Below are positions 6,298-13,554 of a stretch of DNA of 30,803 nt, piece by piece. Location: the NCBI GenBank assembly GCA_002399265.1, contig DHDG01000037.1, forward strand, positions 1 through 30,803, written 5' to 3'. Within the stretch, counting starts at the first letter, position 1. Every line of letters begins with the position of its first letter. A program made the position numbers and the translations under genes. This DNA is from Firmicutes bacterium UBA4882. GTDB lineage: Bacteria; Bacillota; UBA4882. The notes beneath the pieces were generated by a model. That model was not told where the DNA came from. It saw only the letters and a program-made list of their open reading frames with translations, and searched no databases.

Positions 6298-9102
6298 CTA
6301 CCTGTTATATCTGCCGCCGCCGTCACACTTACGCAAGATCGGGTTACCCTTAGGCGCTGCTATTCGCGCGGCTGCTTTTTTAATGAAGTGTACCAGCTCG
6401 CTCACTAACATACTTAACGAGGAGAACAGCATAATCAGTCCCCAGTCTTTCAGATCAAGCACGACTGTAGCAAAAATGGTTCTCAACGGATCAAAGTAAA
6501 TCACAGCTAATTGCATGGCCAGCGAAATCAAAACCGCGCCTATCAAATACCAATTGCCAAAAAGACCGGTTTCAAATAAGCCATGCCCTTCAGAACGACA
6601 CTCAAAGGCAAAGATAAATTGCGACATTACCAATGTCGTAAACGCCACTGTGCGGCTATAAGCCAGTGAACCTGTGCGCTGCGCAATCAGGAAAGCGGCA
6701 ATGGTGCATATTCCGATGGAGACACCCCTAAGCAGCATAGAACATCCCAATCCGTGCGCAAAGATGCTTTCCGCAGGCTTGCGGGGTGGCTTTTGCATGA
6801 GGTCTCCTTCAGGTGCCTCAACTCCAAGGGCCAGCGCTGGTAATCCATCGGTCACCAGATTGGTCCACAGGATCTGCATTGGCATTAGCGGCAACGGCAT
6901 ACCGCTAATGGCGGCGATAAACATCGTCAATATTTCTCCGGTATTACAGCCCAGCAAGTACCTAATGAATTTTCGGATGTTCGCATAGATCGCGCGCCCC
7001 TCTTCGACAGCAGCAACGATACTGGCGAAATTATCGTCTGTCACAATCATGGCCGCTGCTTCTTTGGTGACTTCGGTACCAGTCAGGCCCATTGCCACAC
7101 CAATATCAGCTTCTTTAACGGCCGGGGCATCGTTGACGCCGTCGCCAGTCATCGCTACCACTTCGCCCTTTTTCTTCAACGCCTTGACAATACGCAATTT
7201 GTGTTGTGGCGACACTCTGGCGAAAACAGAGACATCTTTGATGCGCTTTTCCAGTTCAGACTGGGACATAACCTCTAGTTCAGGTCCGGTCGCCAGTGCA
7301 CCCCGTCCTGTCAGGAGACCGATCTCTTTGGCAACAGCCATAGCGGTCTGCGGATGGTCGCCGGTGATCATGATTGGATGGATACCTGCCTGCCGGCAAG
7401 TTGCAATGGCGTACGCTGCCTCGGCACGCGGCGGATCATGCATCCCGACAAGACCCAGAAAGACAAGGTTCTGCTCGGCCTGTACGACTGTTAGCTTGCC
7501 TCCACCTTGGCGGGGCTCTTCATGATCAAAAGTAAGCGGTTTATAGGCCAATGCCAGCACCCTCAGCGCTTTTTCGGCAAGCGCGACATTTTGATTCAAA
7601 ACCTGCTGGCGCTGAACATCCGATATTTTTTGGGGTACGCCATCCACCAAAATTTCTGTACACAGCGGTAGAATTGACTCCGGAGCACCTTTGGCAAACA
7701 CATAACGGCCGCCTTTCTGGTCGGAGTATATTACTGACATACGTTTGCGCTCAGACTCAAACGGAAATTCTTCTGTTAGACGCCATGATTTTTCAAGTTC
7801 GGCGCGACTAATACCTGCCTTGAGAGCAGCCACCAGCAGTGCGCCTTCAGTCGGATCTCCGATTACACTCCAACTGGAACGGCTTGCGGCAGGAGTGTCT
7901 TTGCAGCCCGACACATTCTCCAAATAGGAGTTATTACAGAGCGTGCCGGCTGTCAAAGCCAATGCCAAAGTAGGGTCTTTAGCAATATCTGCCGGCTTCC
8001 CTTGACTGAGAATGCGCCCTTCCGGACGGTAGCCAATCCCACTAATCTGATATTCATTTTTATTGCTACCCACATAAATAGTAACAGCAGTCATTTCATT
8101 CTCAGTCAAAGTGCCCGTCTTATCCGAGCAGATTACAGTCGCGCACCCCAAAGTTTCCACTGCAGGAAGCCTGCGGATTATAGCTTTGCGACGGATCATT
8201 CTCTGTACACCAATTGCCAGAGCAATAGTTACAATTGCCGGCAGGCCTTCCGGAATAGCTGCCACTGCCAGGCTGACCGCTGAAAAAAACATATCTCGGA
8301 ATGACTCACCACGTAGGATTCCGATTAGGCCGACGAGCAAACAGAGTACACCACATACCAGTACCAGCCATTTTCCCAGTTGTGTCAGACGCTTTTGCAA
8401 TGGCGTGTCGCCCGGTTCAGCTGCTGAAATCATACCGGCGATTTTGCCCAACTCAGTGGTGGTTCCGGTTTCTGTTACGATAACGGACGCACGGCCTCTA
8501 GTTACCAAAGTGCCTGCAAATACCAGGTTACGTAAATCGCCAAGCGCATGTTTCCCTTGGCTCATCACGGCTTCATTCTTTACCACAGGCAGTGATTCCC
8601 CGGTTAGCGGCGATTCATCTACCTCTAAAGAATTACATCTGGCAATGCGGGCATCCGCACAAATGCGATCTCCGCTTTCCAGGAGCAGCAAGTCACCAGG
8701 GACCACTTCACTAGCTGGAATAACCTTGATTTGCCGATCGCGGATTACCTTCGCCTGCGGTGCCGTCAAGTCTCTCAAAGCAGCAAGCGACTTTTCCGCT
8801 CGGTATTCCTGTGCAAAACCCAGCAACGCATTCATAATAACGATGGCCAAAATTGCCAGAGCGTCATTACGTTCGCCAAGCAGCCACGAGATGGCTGTAG
8901 CGGCTAACAAGACCAGCACCATAAAATCGGTGAACTGCTCAGCCAGAATTTTTAAGGGGGAAATGCCTCCTTTTTCAGGAAGCTTATTTAGGCCTTTTTT
9001 GGTCAGACGCCTTTGGCTCTCTTGTGACGATAACCCTTTTTCGGCGTCGGTGATTAATTCGGTGATAACGGCATTGACAGTCTTATAATGCCAATTCTTC
9101 AT
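6298..9102 (-). CDS. P-type Ca2+-transporting ATPase (type IIA, SERCA-like)
   Basis: A 934-residue cation pump, complete. In order: cation-ATPase N domain (1-75), first membrane pair (57-100), actuator domain with TGES (167-170), and membrane helices M3/M4 with the Ca2+-site motif AAIPEGLP (281-288). The phosphorylation site DKTGTLT follows, with Asp327. The nucleotide domain contains FAKGAPE, the hinge has MTGDGVNDAPAVKEADIGVAMG, and the C-terminal membrane domain has NLVTDGLPALALGVE. The IPEGLP motif and N-terminal domain indicate type IIA Ca2+ export (or Ca2+/Mn2+) at the plasma membrane, driven by ATP. ATG follows GGGAGGAG. It is separated from sat by a terminator, so it is probably its own unit. 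Substrate choice between Ca2+ and Mn2+ is inferred from family. Confidence 0.94.
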   Translation of the reverse strand: MKNWHYKTVNAVITELITDAEKGLSSQESQRRLTKKGLNKLPEKGGISPLKILAEQFTDFMVLVLLAATAISWLLGERNDALAILAIVIMNALLGFAQEYRAEKSLAALRDLTAPQAKVIRDRQIKVIPASEVVPGDLLLLESGDRICADARIARCNSLEVDESPLTGESLPVVKNEAVMSQGKHALGDLRNLVFAGTLVTRGRASVIVTETGTTTELGKIAGMISAAEPGDTPLQKRLTQLGKWLVLVCGVLCLLVGLIGILRGESFRDMFFSAVSLAVAAIPEGLPAIVTIALAIGVQRMIRRKAIIRRLPAVETLGCATVICSDKTGTLTENEMTAVTIYVGSNKNEYQISGIGYRPEGRILSQGKPADIAKDPTLALALTAGTLCNNSYLENVSGCKDTPAASRSSWSVIGDPTEGALLVAALKAGISRAELEKSWRLTEEFPFESERKRMSVIYSDQKGGRYVFAKGAPESILPLCTEILVDGVPQKISDVQRQQVLNQNVALAEKALRVLALAYKPLTFDHEEPRQGGGKLTVVQAEQNLVFLGLVGMHDPPRAEAAYAIATCRQAGIHPIMITGDHPQTAMAVAKEIGLLTGRGALATGPELEVMSQSELEKRIKDVSVFARVSPQHKLRIVKALKKKGEVVAMTGDGVNDAPAVKEADIGVAMGLTGTEVTKEAAAMIVTDDNFASIVAAVEEGRAIYANIRKFIRYLLGCNTGEILTMFIAAISGMPLPLMPMQILWTNLVTDGLPALALGVEAPEGDLMQKPPRKPAESIFAHGLGCSMLLRGVSIGICTIAAFLIAQRTGSLAYSRTVAFTTLVMSQFIFAFECRSEGHGLFETGLFGNWYLIGAVLISLAMQLAVIYFDPLRTIFATVVLDLKDWGLIMLFSSLSMLVSELVHFIKKAAARIAAPKGNPILRKCDGGGRYNR

Positions 9103-9214
9103 TCACACTCTCCTCCCAGCGTGTCCAGCACTTGCTCCTAACATATATGCAGAAACAACCGTAAAAATGAAAGGCACAGGAAAGATAAGGCAGGCTACAA
9201 AAGGAAGAGGGGTA

Positions 9215-9238
9215 AGACAGAGGGACGATCCTCTATCT
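9215..9238. repeat. Small imperfect inverted repeat sharing the AGACAGAGG motif with the adjacent terminator
   Basis: AGACAGAGG (9215-9223) faces CCTCTATCT (9230-9238) with one mismatch over a 6-nt loop. The same GACAGAGG arm recurs in the terminator 20 nt further on, suggesting a duplicated or REP-like palindromic unit between sat and the ATPase gene. Confidence 0.5.
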
Positions 9239-9244
9239 GCCCGC

Positions 9245-9286
9245 AAAAAGAAAAAAGACAGAGGAACCGCAAACCGTTCCTCTGTC
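9245..9286 (-). terminator. Intrinsic terminator after sat
   Basis: Minus strand stem GACAGAGGAAC / GTTCCTCTGTC (11 bp, arms 9276-9286 and 9257-9267, 8-nt loop), followed by TTTTTTCTTTTT (9245-9256). It lies 16 nt after the sat stop codon and closes the aprB-sat unit. Confidence 0.88.
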
Positions 9287-9301
9287 CGTACGCGCTTTTA
9301 T

Positions 9302-10399
9302 TCAGTCATTAGTCAGGATTCGGGCCACTTCGGGGCGGGTATATTCGGCCGGAAGACTTTCGCGGCGCACTATCATTTCGCGGACATTGGTTCCGCTGAG
9401 GATCAAGTGCGCGCCCCGATCATGGGGACAAGTCTTAAGCGAAGCCACTGTACCGCACTTTCTGCAAAAAAAGGTGTGTTCAAAAAACAAAGGCTCAATT
9501 CCAAGCTCGGCGGGGCTGAAGTTTGCAAAAATCCGCTGGGCATCATAAGTACCGTAAAAAGAACCGACCCCCGCATGATCCCTTCCTACAATGAAATGAG
9601 TGCATCCGTAATTGCGCCTTACTAATGCGTGAAAGACCGCCTCACGAGGACCGGCGTAACGCATGGCGGCTGGAAAGACTGATAACAGTACGCGTTCTTT
9701 CGGGAAATAACCGCCAATCAATGCCTGATAGGTACTCATCCGCAGATCCGACGGAAGGTCGTCTTGTTTAGTTTCACCCACTAACGGATGCAAAAACAAG
9801 CCGTCGCAGATTTCCAGCGCGCACTTTAGAATGTACTCATGGGCGCGATGAATCGGATTGCGTGTTTGAAACCCGACTATGCGCTGCCATCCCCTGTTCC
9901 GGAACTCCGACTTGGCCTCTGCGGGTGTCAAATCGCACTCCGGAGGGACGCCGCGGTCGATTATGCGAAACAAACTGATTTTCCCAGCAGCATAGAGCTT
10001 TGGCATGGCAAAGAGCCGTGCCACTCCCGGATGTGTGCGATTCTTAGTGAGATAAACTGCCTCAGCTTCGCGTTCGGGATCATAGGAAAAGATCTCAGTA
10101 ACCTCGATTGTTCCGTAAGTTTTTTCGTCCCCGCCCGCCGCCGCTCCACACAGAGAAGCTAACGGCTTTTTCTCAAGAATCGCGGCGTCTTCCGCACTGA
10201 CAGGCAACTGAATTGGGATTGGCCAAATATGACCATTTGCCAGGCGCATGGACGTCAAGACGCTCTCATAATCCTTTTTCCCGAGAAAGCCAGTTAAAGG
10301 TGCATAACCACCTGAAGCAAGCAGTTCCAAATCGGGCAGGATGTGCAGAGGGACTTTGAGCTTCGGCAGGTCCGCCACAGCCGTCTCAATGGCATCCAT
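9302..10399 (-). CDS. sat: Sulfate adenylyltransferase (ATP sulfurylase)
   Basis: A 365-residue enzyme that converts sulfate and ATP to adenylylsulfate (APS) and pyrophosphate. Active-site motifs are intact: GFQTRNPIHRAHE (residues 177-188), the FPAAMRYAGPREA stretch (242-254), and GRDHAGVGSFYG (272-283). A likely zinc site CRKC...C.H follows, as in prokaryotic Sat enzymes, with SGTNVR near the end. No APS kinase domain is fused, as expected when APS goes to an APS reductase. The N-terminus is short: it begins only about 20 residues before the SGGYAPLTGF segment and lacks the usual PHGG-containing leader. AGAGAGGTGA six nt before the ATG supports this start. The gene follows aprB by 6 nt, in one operon. 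Confidence 0.95.
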   Translation of the reverse strand: MDAIETAVADLPKLKVPLHILPDLELLASGGYAPLTGFLGKKDYESVLTSMRLANGHIWPIPIQLPVSAEDAAILEKKPLASLCGAAAGGDEKTYGTIEVTEIFSYDPEREAEAVYLTKNRTHPGVARLFAMPKLYAAGKISLFRIIDRGVPPECDLTPAEAKSEFRNRGWQRIVGFQTRNPIHRAHEYILKCALEICDGLFLHPLVGETKQDDLPSDLRMSTYQALIGGYFPKERVLLSVFPAAMRYAGPREAVFHALVRRNYGCTHFIVGRDHAGVGSFYGTYDAQRIFANFSPAELGIEPLFFEHTFFCRKCGTVASLKTCPHDRGAHLILSGTNVREMIVRRESLPAEYTRPEVARILTND

Positions 10400-10405
10400 T
10401 CAGGC

Positions 10406-10738
10406 TCACCTCTCTGCACTTTCAATGACTCTGGGAATTTCGAATTCTTCAATGCGACCTTGGGCATCTTTACAGATCCAGCGGATTTTATCTTTATAAA
10501 GCTGTGGCCTCAAAGACGCACCTAGCCCCGCCAACATAAACGGCAGCTGTGTCTCCAGTGCACCATTAGGACAGGCTTTTATGCACGCCATACAATCCCA
10601 GCATTCGGCGGCATTACGAATTTCAGATTGACCTTGATCATTGATCAACAGCAGATCTCCGGGGCAGCATTCAACGCACGGCGGTTCCACGTACCCGGGG
10701 CAGCCAGTGCAGCGCTGAGAATTTACTTTCACGGTCAT
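10406..10738 (-). CDS. aprB: Adenylylsulfate reductase beta subunit (AprB), 2x[4Fe-4S] ferredoxin
   Basis: A 110-residue iron-sulfur protein. Cluster motif one is unusual, C-x2-C-x8-C-x3-CP (CTGCPGYVEPPCVECCP, about residues 10-26); cluster two is classical, C-x2-C-x2-C-x3-CP (CWDCMACIKACP, about 47-58). This spacing, the WDCMAC segment and the ferredoxin-like opening fit AprB, which passes electrons to the FAD of AprA for reduction of APS to sulfite. It is shorter than AprB of sulfate reducers (about 140-160 residues), lacking much of the C-terminal tail that wraps around AprA. ATG at 10736-10738 has GGGAG 11 nt upstream; an open frame extends to 10846, but without AprB similarity. sat follows directly, while aprA lies 12 kb away in another operon. 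Confidence 0.88.
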   Translation of the reverse strand: MTVKVNSQRCTGCPGYVEPPCVECCPGDLLLINDQGQSEIRNAAECWDCMACIKACPNGALETQLPFMLAGLGASLRPQLYKDKIRWICKDAQGRIEEFEIPRVIESAER

Positions 10739-10811
10739 TTTAAGGAACACTCCCTCTTTTGTTCTACAATGAGAGGATATTCCTAAATCCCGTACTTTGA
10801 CACTCACGCAA

Positions 10812-11558
10812 TCAGGCTGCCATGCCCAGACCGCTGAGTCGATCAACCGCCTCTTGCGCTGTGAAATGTGACGGATCCCATTGCAGTGCCAGTTTATAGT
10901 AAATTAATGCTTCGCTGTGGCGTCCTGATTTTTCTAGCAAGACACCCAGATGATAAGCGATCTCCGGATTACCCGGCGCCTTTTCAATTCCTTCTTTGAG
11001 AACTGCAATGGCATCTTTGTTTTTACCCATCTGCTGACAAACCTCTGCTAATTCCAGATAACCGGAAGAACGACCGGGCGATAACTGAATTGCCTTTTTG
11101 AAATGGTCTTCCGCCTGAGCAGGTTGACCGGCAGACAAAGCGATTTTTCCCAGTCCGACCAACGCCGTTACAGACTGGGGATCCCTCCTTAAGACAGTTT
11201 CAAAAGCTGTTTTGGCTGTCCCGGAATCGCCAATCTCTAAGTAAGCGTTTCCTAGTAAAGCCCATAGAAAAGATTCATGCGGCGCGGTCTGCAAAGCCCT
11301 TCTATATTCCGGAATTGCTTTGGCATGATTGCCTTGAGCAGAATATGCCATCGCCAATAAAACCTGCGCTTCAAGATCTCTTGGACTTACAACCACAGAT
11401 TTTTTTAGATTATCGACCCCGCGCGAAATCATGCCATTGGATATATAGATCAACGACCATTCAAAGTACTGGTCTGGCGCTGCCAAGACATGAATACCGA
11501 GAATAATGAAAACGCCCAGAAAAAGTAGCCCAACTCGGTAACGCCTGATTGTTGCCAT
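10812..11558 (-). CDS. Membrane-anchored tetratricopeptide repeat protein
   Basis: A 248-residue protein with an N-terminal membrane anchor or uncleaved signal (VGLLFLGVFIILGIHVLAA, residues 9-27). About six TPR units of 34 residues follow. Clear repeats are LLAMAYSAQGNHAKAIPEYRRAL, LLGNAYLEIGDSGTAKTAFETVL, GLGKIALSAGQPAQAEDHFKKAI, AEVCQQMGKNKDAIAVLKEGI and LGVLLEKSGRHSEALIYYKLAL. TPRs form superhelical surfaces for protein contacts; no enzyme domain is present. GGGAG is 8 nt before the ATG. It stands 73 nt upstream of aprB and may be co-transcribed, but no functional link to sulfur metabolism can be read from sequence. It is divergent from rqcH. Confidence 0.88.
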   Translation of the reverse strand: MATIRRYRVGLLFLGVFIILGIHVLAAPDQYFEWSLIYISNGMISRGVDNLKKSVVVSPRDLEAQVLLAMAYSAQGNHAKAIPEYRRALQTAPHESFLWALLGNAYLEIGDSGTAKTAFETVLRRDPQSVTALVGLGKIALSAGQPAQAEDHFKKAIQLSPGRSSGYLELAEVCQQMGKNKDAIAVLKEGIEKAPGNPEIAYHLGVLLEKSGRHSEALIYYKLALQWDPSHFTAQEAVDRLSGLGMAA

Positions 11559-11658
11559 GTTACATTCTCCCTTTGCATTCTCGCATTCGCCATATAGTTA
11601 CCTACCCGGTTAATATTCGAGCGCCACAAGGTCTGTTCCTTCGTATTAATCAATCACA

Positions 11659-11685
11659 ACATCTGGCAACCAGATGTGTTATACT
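11659..11685 (+). promoter_or_regulatory. Extended -10 promoter and perfect palindromic operator-like site ahead of rqcH
   Basis: ACATCTGG-CAA-CCAGATGT (11659-11677) is a perfect 8-3-8 inverted repeat. It is immediately followed by TATACT (11680-11685) with an upstream TG (extended -10). No good -35 is seen; the palindrome occupies its spacer. The layout suggests a repressor or activator site, identity unknown. Confidence 0.45.
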
Positions 11686-11706
11686 CTTAAGGCGGAGGTG
11701 TTAAAG

Positions 11707-13554
11707 ATGGCTTTGGACGGCTTCACAATTTACGCACTAATCGACGAATTACGTCCCAAAATTGCTAATACCAGAGTTGATCGCATCTACCAAGCCACTC
11801 CTGAAGAAATTGTCATTCAGTTGCGCGGTACTAGAGACTCCATGACCCTAATCATTTCCGCCCAGGCACAGCTGGCTCGTTTTCAGCTGGGTGATCGGCC
11901 CTATGTTCCACAAAACCCGCCGCCATTTGCCATGCTTCTGCGCAAACATCTTTCTGGTGCCAGACTGATCAACTTGCAGCAATATGGCTTGGAACGGGTA
12001 ATCCGTTTTGAGTTTGATACGTATGAGGAATACGCCGGTCAGGCAGCTAAGTTTTTGTATTTAGAGATCATGGGTAAACATAGTAACCTTATTTTTGCCG
12101 ACCGTGAAGACATAATCCTCGGTGCCGTAAAGCATGTTAATGAGCTACAGAGCAGAGTCCGACAGGTCTTACCCGGCGAAAAGTACACCTTTCCCCCTTC
12201 CCAGCATAAAAAGGATCCCCGCACGTTAAGCGCTGAGGACTTGGCCCTGATAATCGGGAGAAGCGATCCTGCCAAAAAAGTCAGAGAGATTCTGGTGAAG
12301 CATCTGGACGGCATTAGTCCGTTATTGGCCGATGAGTTATTGTTCAGATCCGGCTTCGCTACGGCTATTGCTGCCGGTGATTTGAGCGAATCTGATACTG
12401 CAAGACTGTGGGCCCTTCTGGCTGAGTTGGCTGATAAAACGCGCACTGGTCTCTGGGAATCTGGTGCTGCTTTTGACGAGTCTGGATTTGTGATCGAGTT
12501 TTCGTGCTTGACGCCAACCCATCTTGTGAACGGCCAGAATACTACCGTACGCGAACTGCCACTCAACCAATGCGTTGCCGAGAGTTTTGAAAAAACAGCT
12601 GCCAACAATCGCCTGGCAGTTTTGAAGCAAAACTTGTTCCGGACCGTTGCTCAGGCCCTGGCACGCGCGCAGCACCGTCAAAAAGCCCACCAGGAGGCTA
12701 TTGCCGCTGCTGACAAAGCTGATCAGTGGCGGATTTATGGGGACTTGTTGCTGTCCTGTTCTGGCGCAAAAGGCGACGCCGCCGAAGCAGGCTCGCACGG
12801 CAAGGGACAAAGCGTCGTGACGCTGATCAATTACTATGATCCAGACTGCGCAGAGATTGCCATTCCTCTCGACCCGGCCTTTACTATCGCAGAAAATGCT
12901 CAAAAATACTTTAAGAAATATACCAAAATTAAAAGAGGCCTAAAGTTTGCCGCTCAGCAACTGGAAAAAGCAGAACAGGAAATTTCCTACCTCGAATCAG
13001 TTCAGACCGCGCTGGAATTTGCCAATCAACCATCCGAAATTGATGAAATCCTGCTTGAGTTGCAGCAAAGCGGTTATCAAAGTGCCCGCACCCGTAACCG
13101 CGGCAAAGGCAGTAATAAAGATCAGGGAAAAGAAAAAGGACGTCGTAGCAACGCGCCAGAAAAAGCAGGATTCCATAAATTCAAGTCCTCACAAGGTGTT
13201 GAGATCATCGTCGGCAAAAACAATGTACAAAATGATCGCCTGACCACTGAAATGGCGGCACCTAATGATTTATGGCTACATGTTCAAAAGGCGCCGGGTT
13301 CACATGTCTTGATTCGCAGTGGTAGTTTAGGTGGCAATCAGGTCGATGACGTCACGTTGTTGGAAGCGGCCAATTTGGCTGTCTATTTTAGCAAAATGCG
13401 CTCTTCCAGCAAAGTGCCGGTGGACTACACCAGCAAAAAACATGTCAAGAAGCCGCCGGGATTCCGGCCTGGCATGGTCATTTACGATAATTTTTCCACG
13501 ATCATTGTCGATCCAAATCCGGCGACTTTGAGACATTTCGGGCTGACTGACTAA
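11707..13554 (+). CDS. rqcH: Ribosome-associated quality control protein RqcH (NEMF/Tae2, FbpA-like, NFACT family)
   Basis: A 615-residue protein. The NFACT-N domain (residues 1-170) opens with MALDGFTIYALIDELRP and contains PFAMLLRKHLSGARL, LEIMGKHSNLIF and VLPGEKY. A helix-hairpin-helix segment and long coiled coil (about 290-460) follow, then a lysine/arginine-rich stretch (about 460-490). The C-terminal NFACT-R/DUF814 domain has DLWLHVQKAPGSHVLIR and TSKKHVKKPPGFRPGMV. RqcH binds stalled 50S-peptidyl-tRNA and recruits Ala-tRNA to add C-terminal alanine tails. At the position of the Asp-Arg pair needed in B. subtilis RqcH this protein reads Glu-Arg (GLERVIRF). GGCGGAGGTG ahead of the ATG at 11707 fixes the start. 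It is one of the few plus-strand genes and overlaps the convergent ABC-F gene by 53 bp. Confidence 0.93.
   Translation: MALDGFTIYALIDELRPKIANTRVDRIYQATPEEIVIQLRGTRDSMTLIISAQAQLARFQLGDRPYVPQNPPPFAMLLRKHLSGARLINLQQYGLERVIRFEFDTYEEYAGQAAKFLYLEIMGKHSNLIFADREDIILGAVKHVNELQSRVRQVLPGEKYTFPPSQHKKDPRTLSAEDLALIIGRSDPAKKVREILVKHLDGISPLLADELLFRSGFATAIAAGDLSESDTARLWALLAELADKTRTGLWESGAAFDESGFVIEFSCLTPTHLVNGQNTTVRELPLNQCVAESFEKTAANNRLAVLKQNLFRTVAQALARAQHRQKAHQEAIAAADKADQWRIYGDLLLSCSGAKGDAAEAGSHGKGQSVVTLINYYDPDCAEIAIPLDPAFTIAENAQKYFKKYTKIKRGLKFAAQQLEKAEQEISYLESVQTALEFANQPSEIDEILLELQQSGYQSARTRNRGKGSNKDQGKEKGRRSNAPEKAGFHKFKSSQGVEIIVGKNNVQNDRLTTEMAAPNDLWLHVQKAPGSHVLIRSGSLGGNQVDDVTLLEAANLAVYFSKMRSSSKVPVDYTSKKHVKKPPGFRPGMVIYDNFSTIIVDPNPATLRHFGLTD

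Noticed and set aside
8111..9088. Long plus-strand open frame (325 codons) opposite the Ca2+-ATPase
   Set aside because: Antisense to a fully conserved P-type ATPase; composition is Ser/Arg/Pro-rich without motifs, and no ribosome site is seen.
12039..12903. Minus-strand frames opposite rqcH
   Set aside because: Shadows of the clear RqcH coding frame; no domain or ribosome site.
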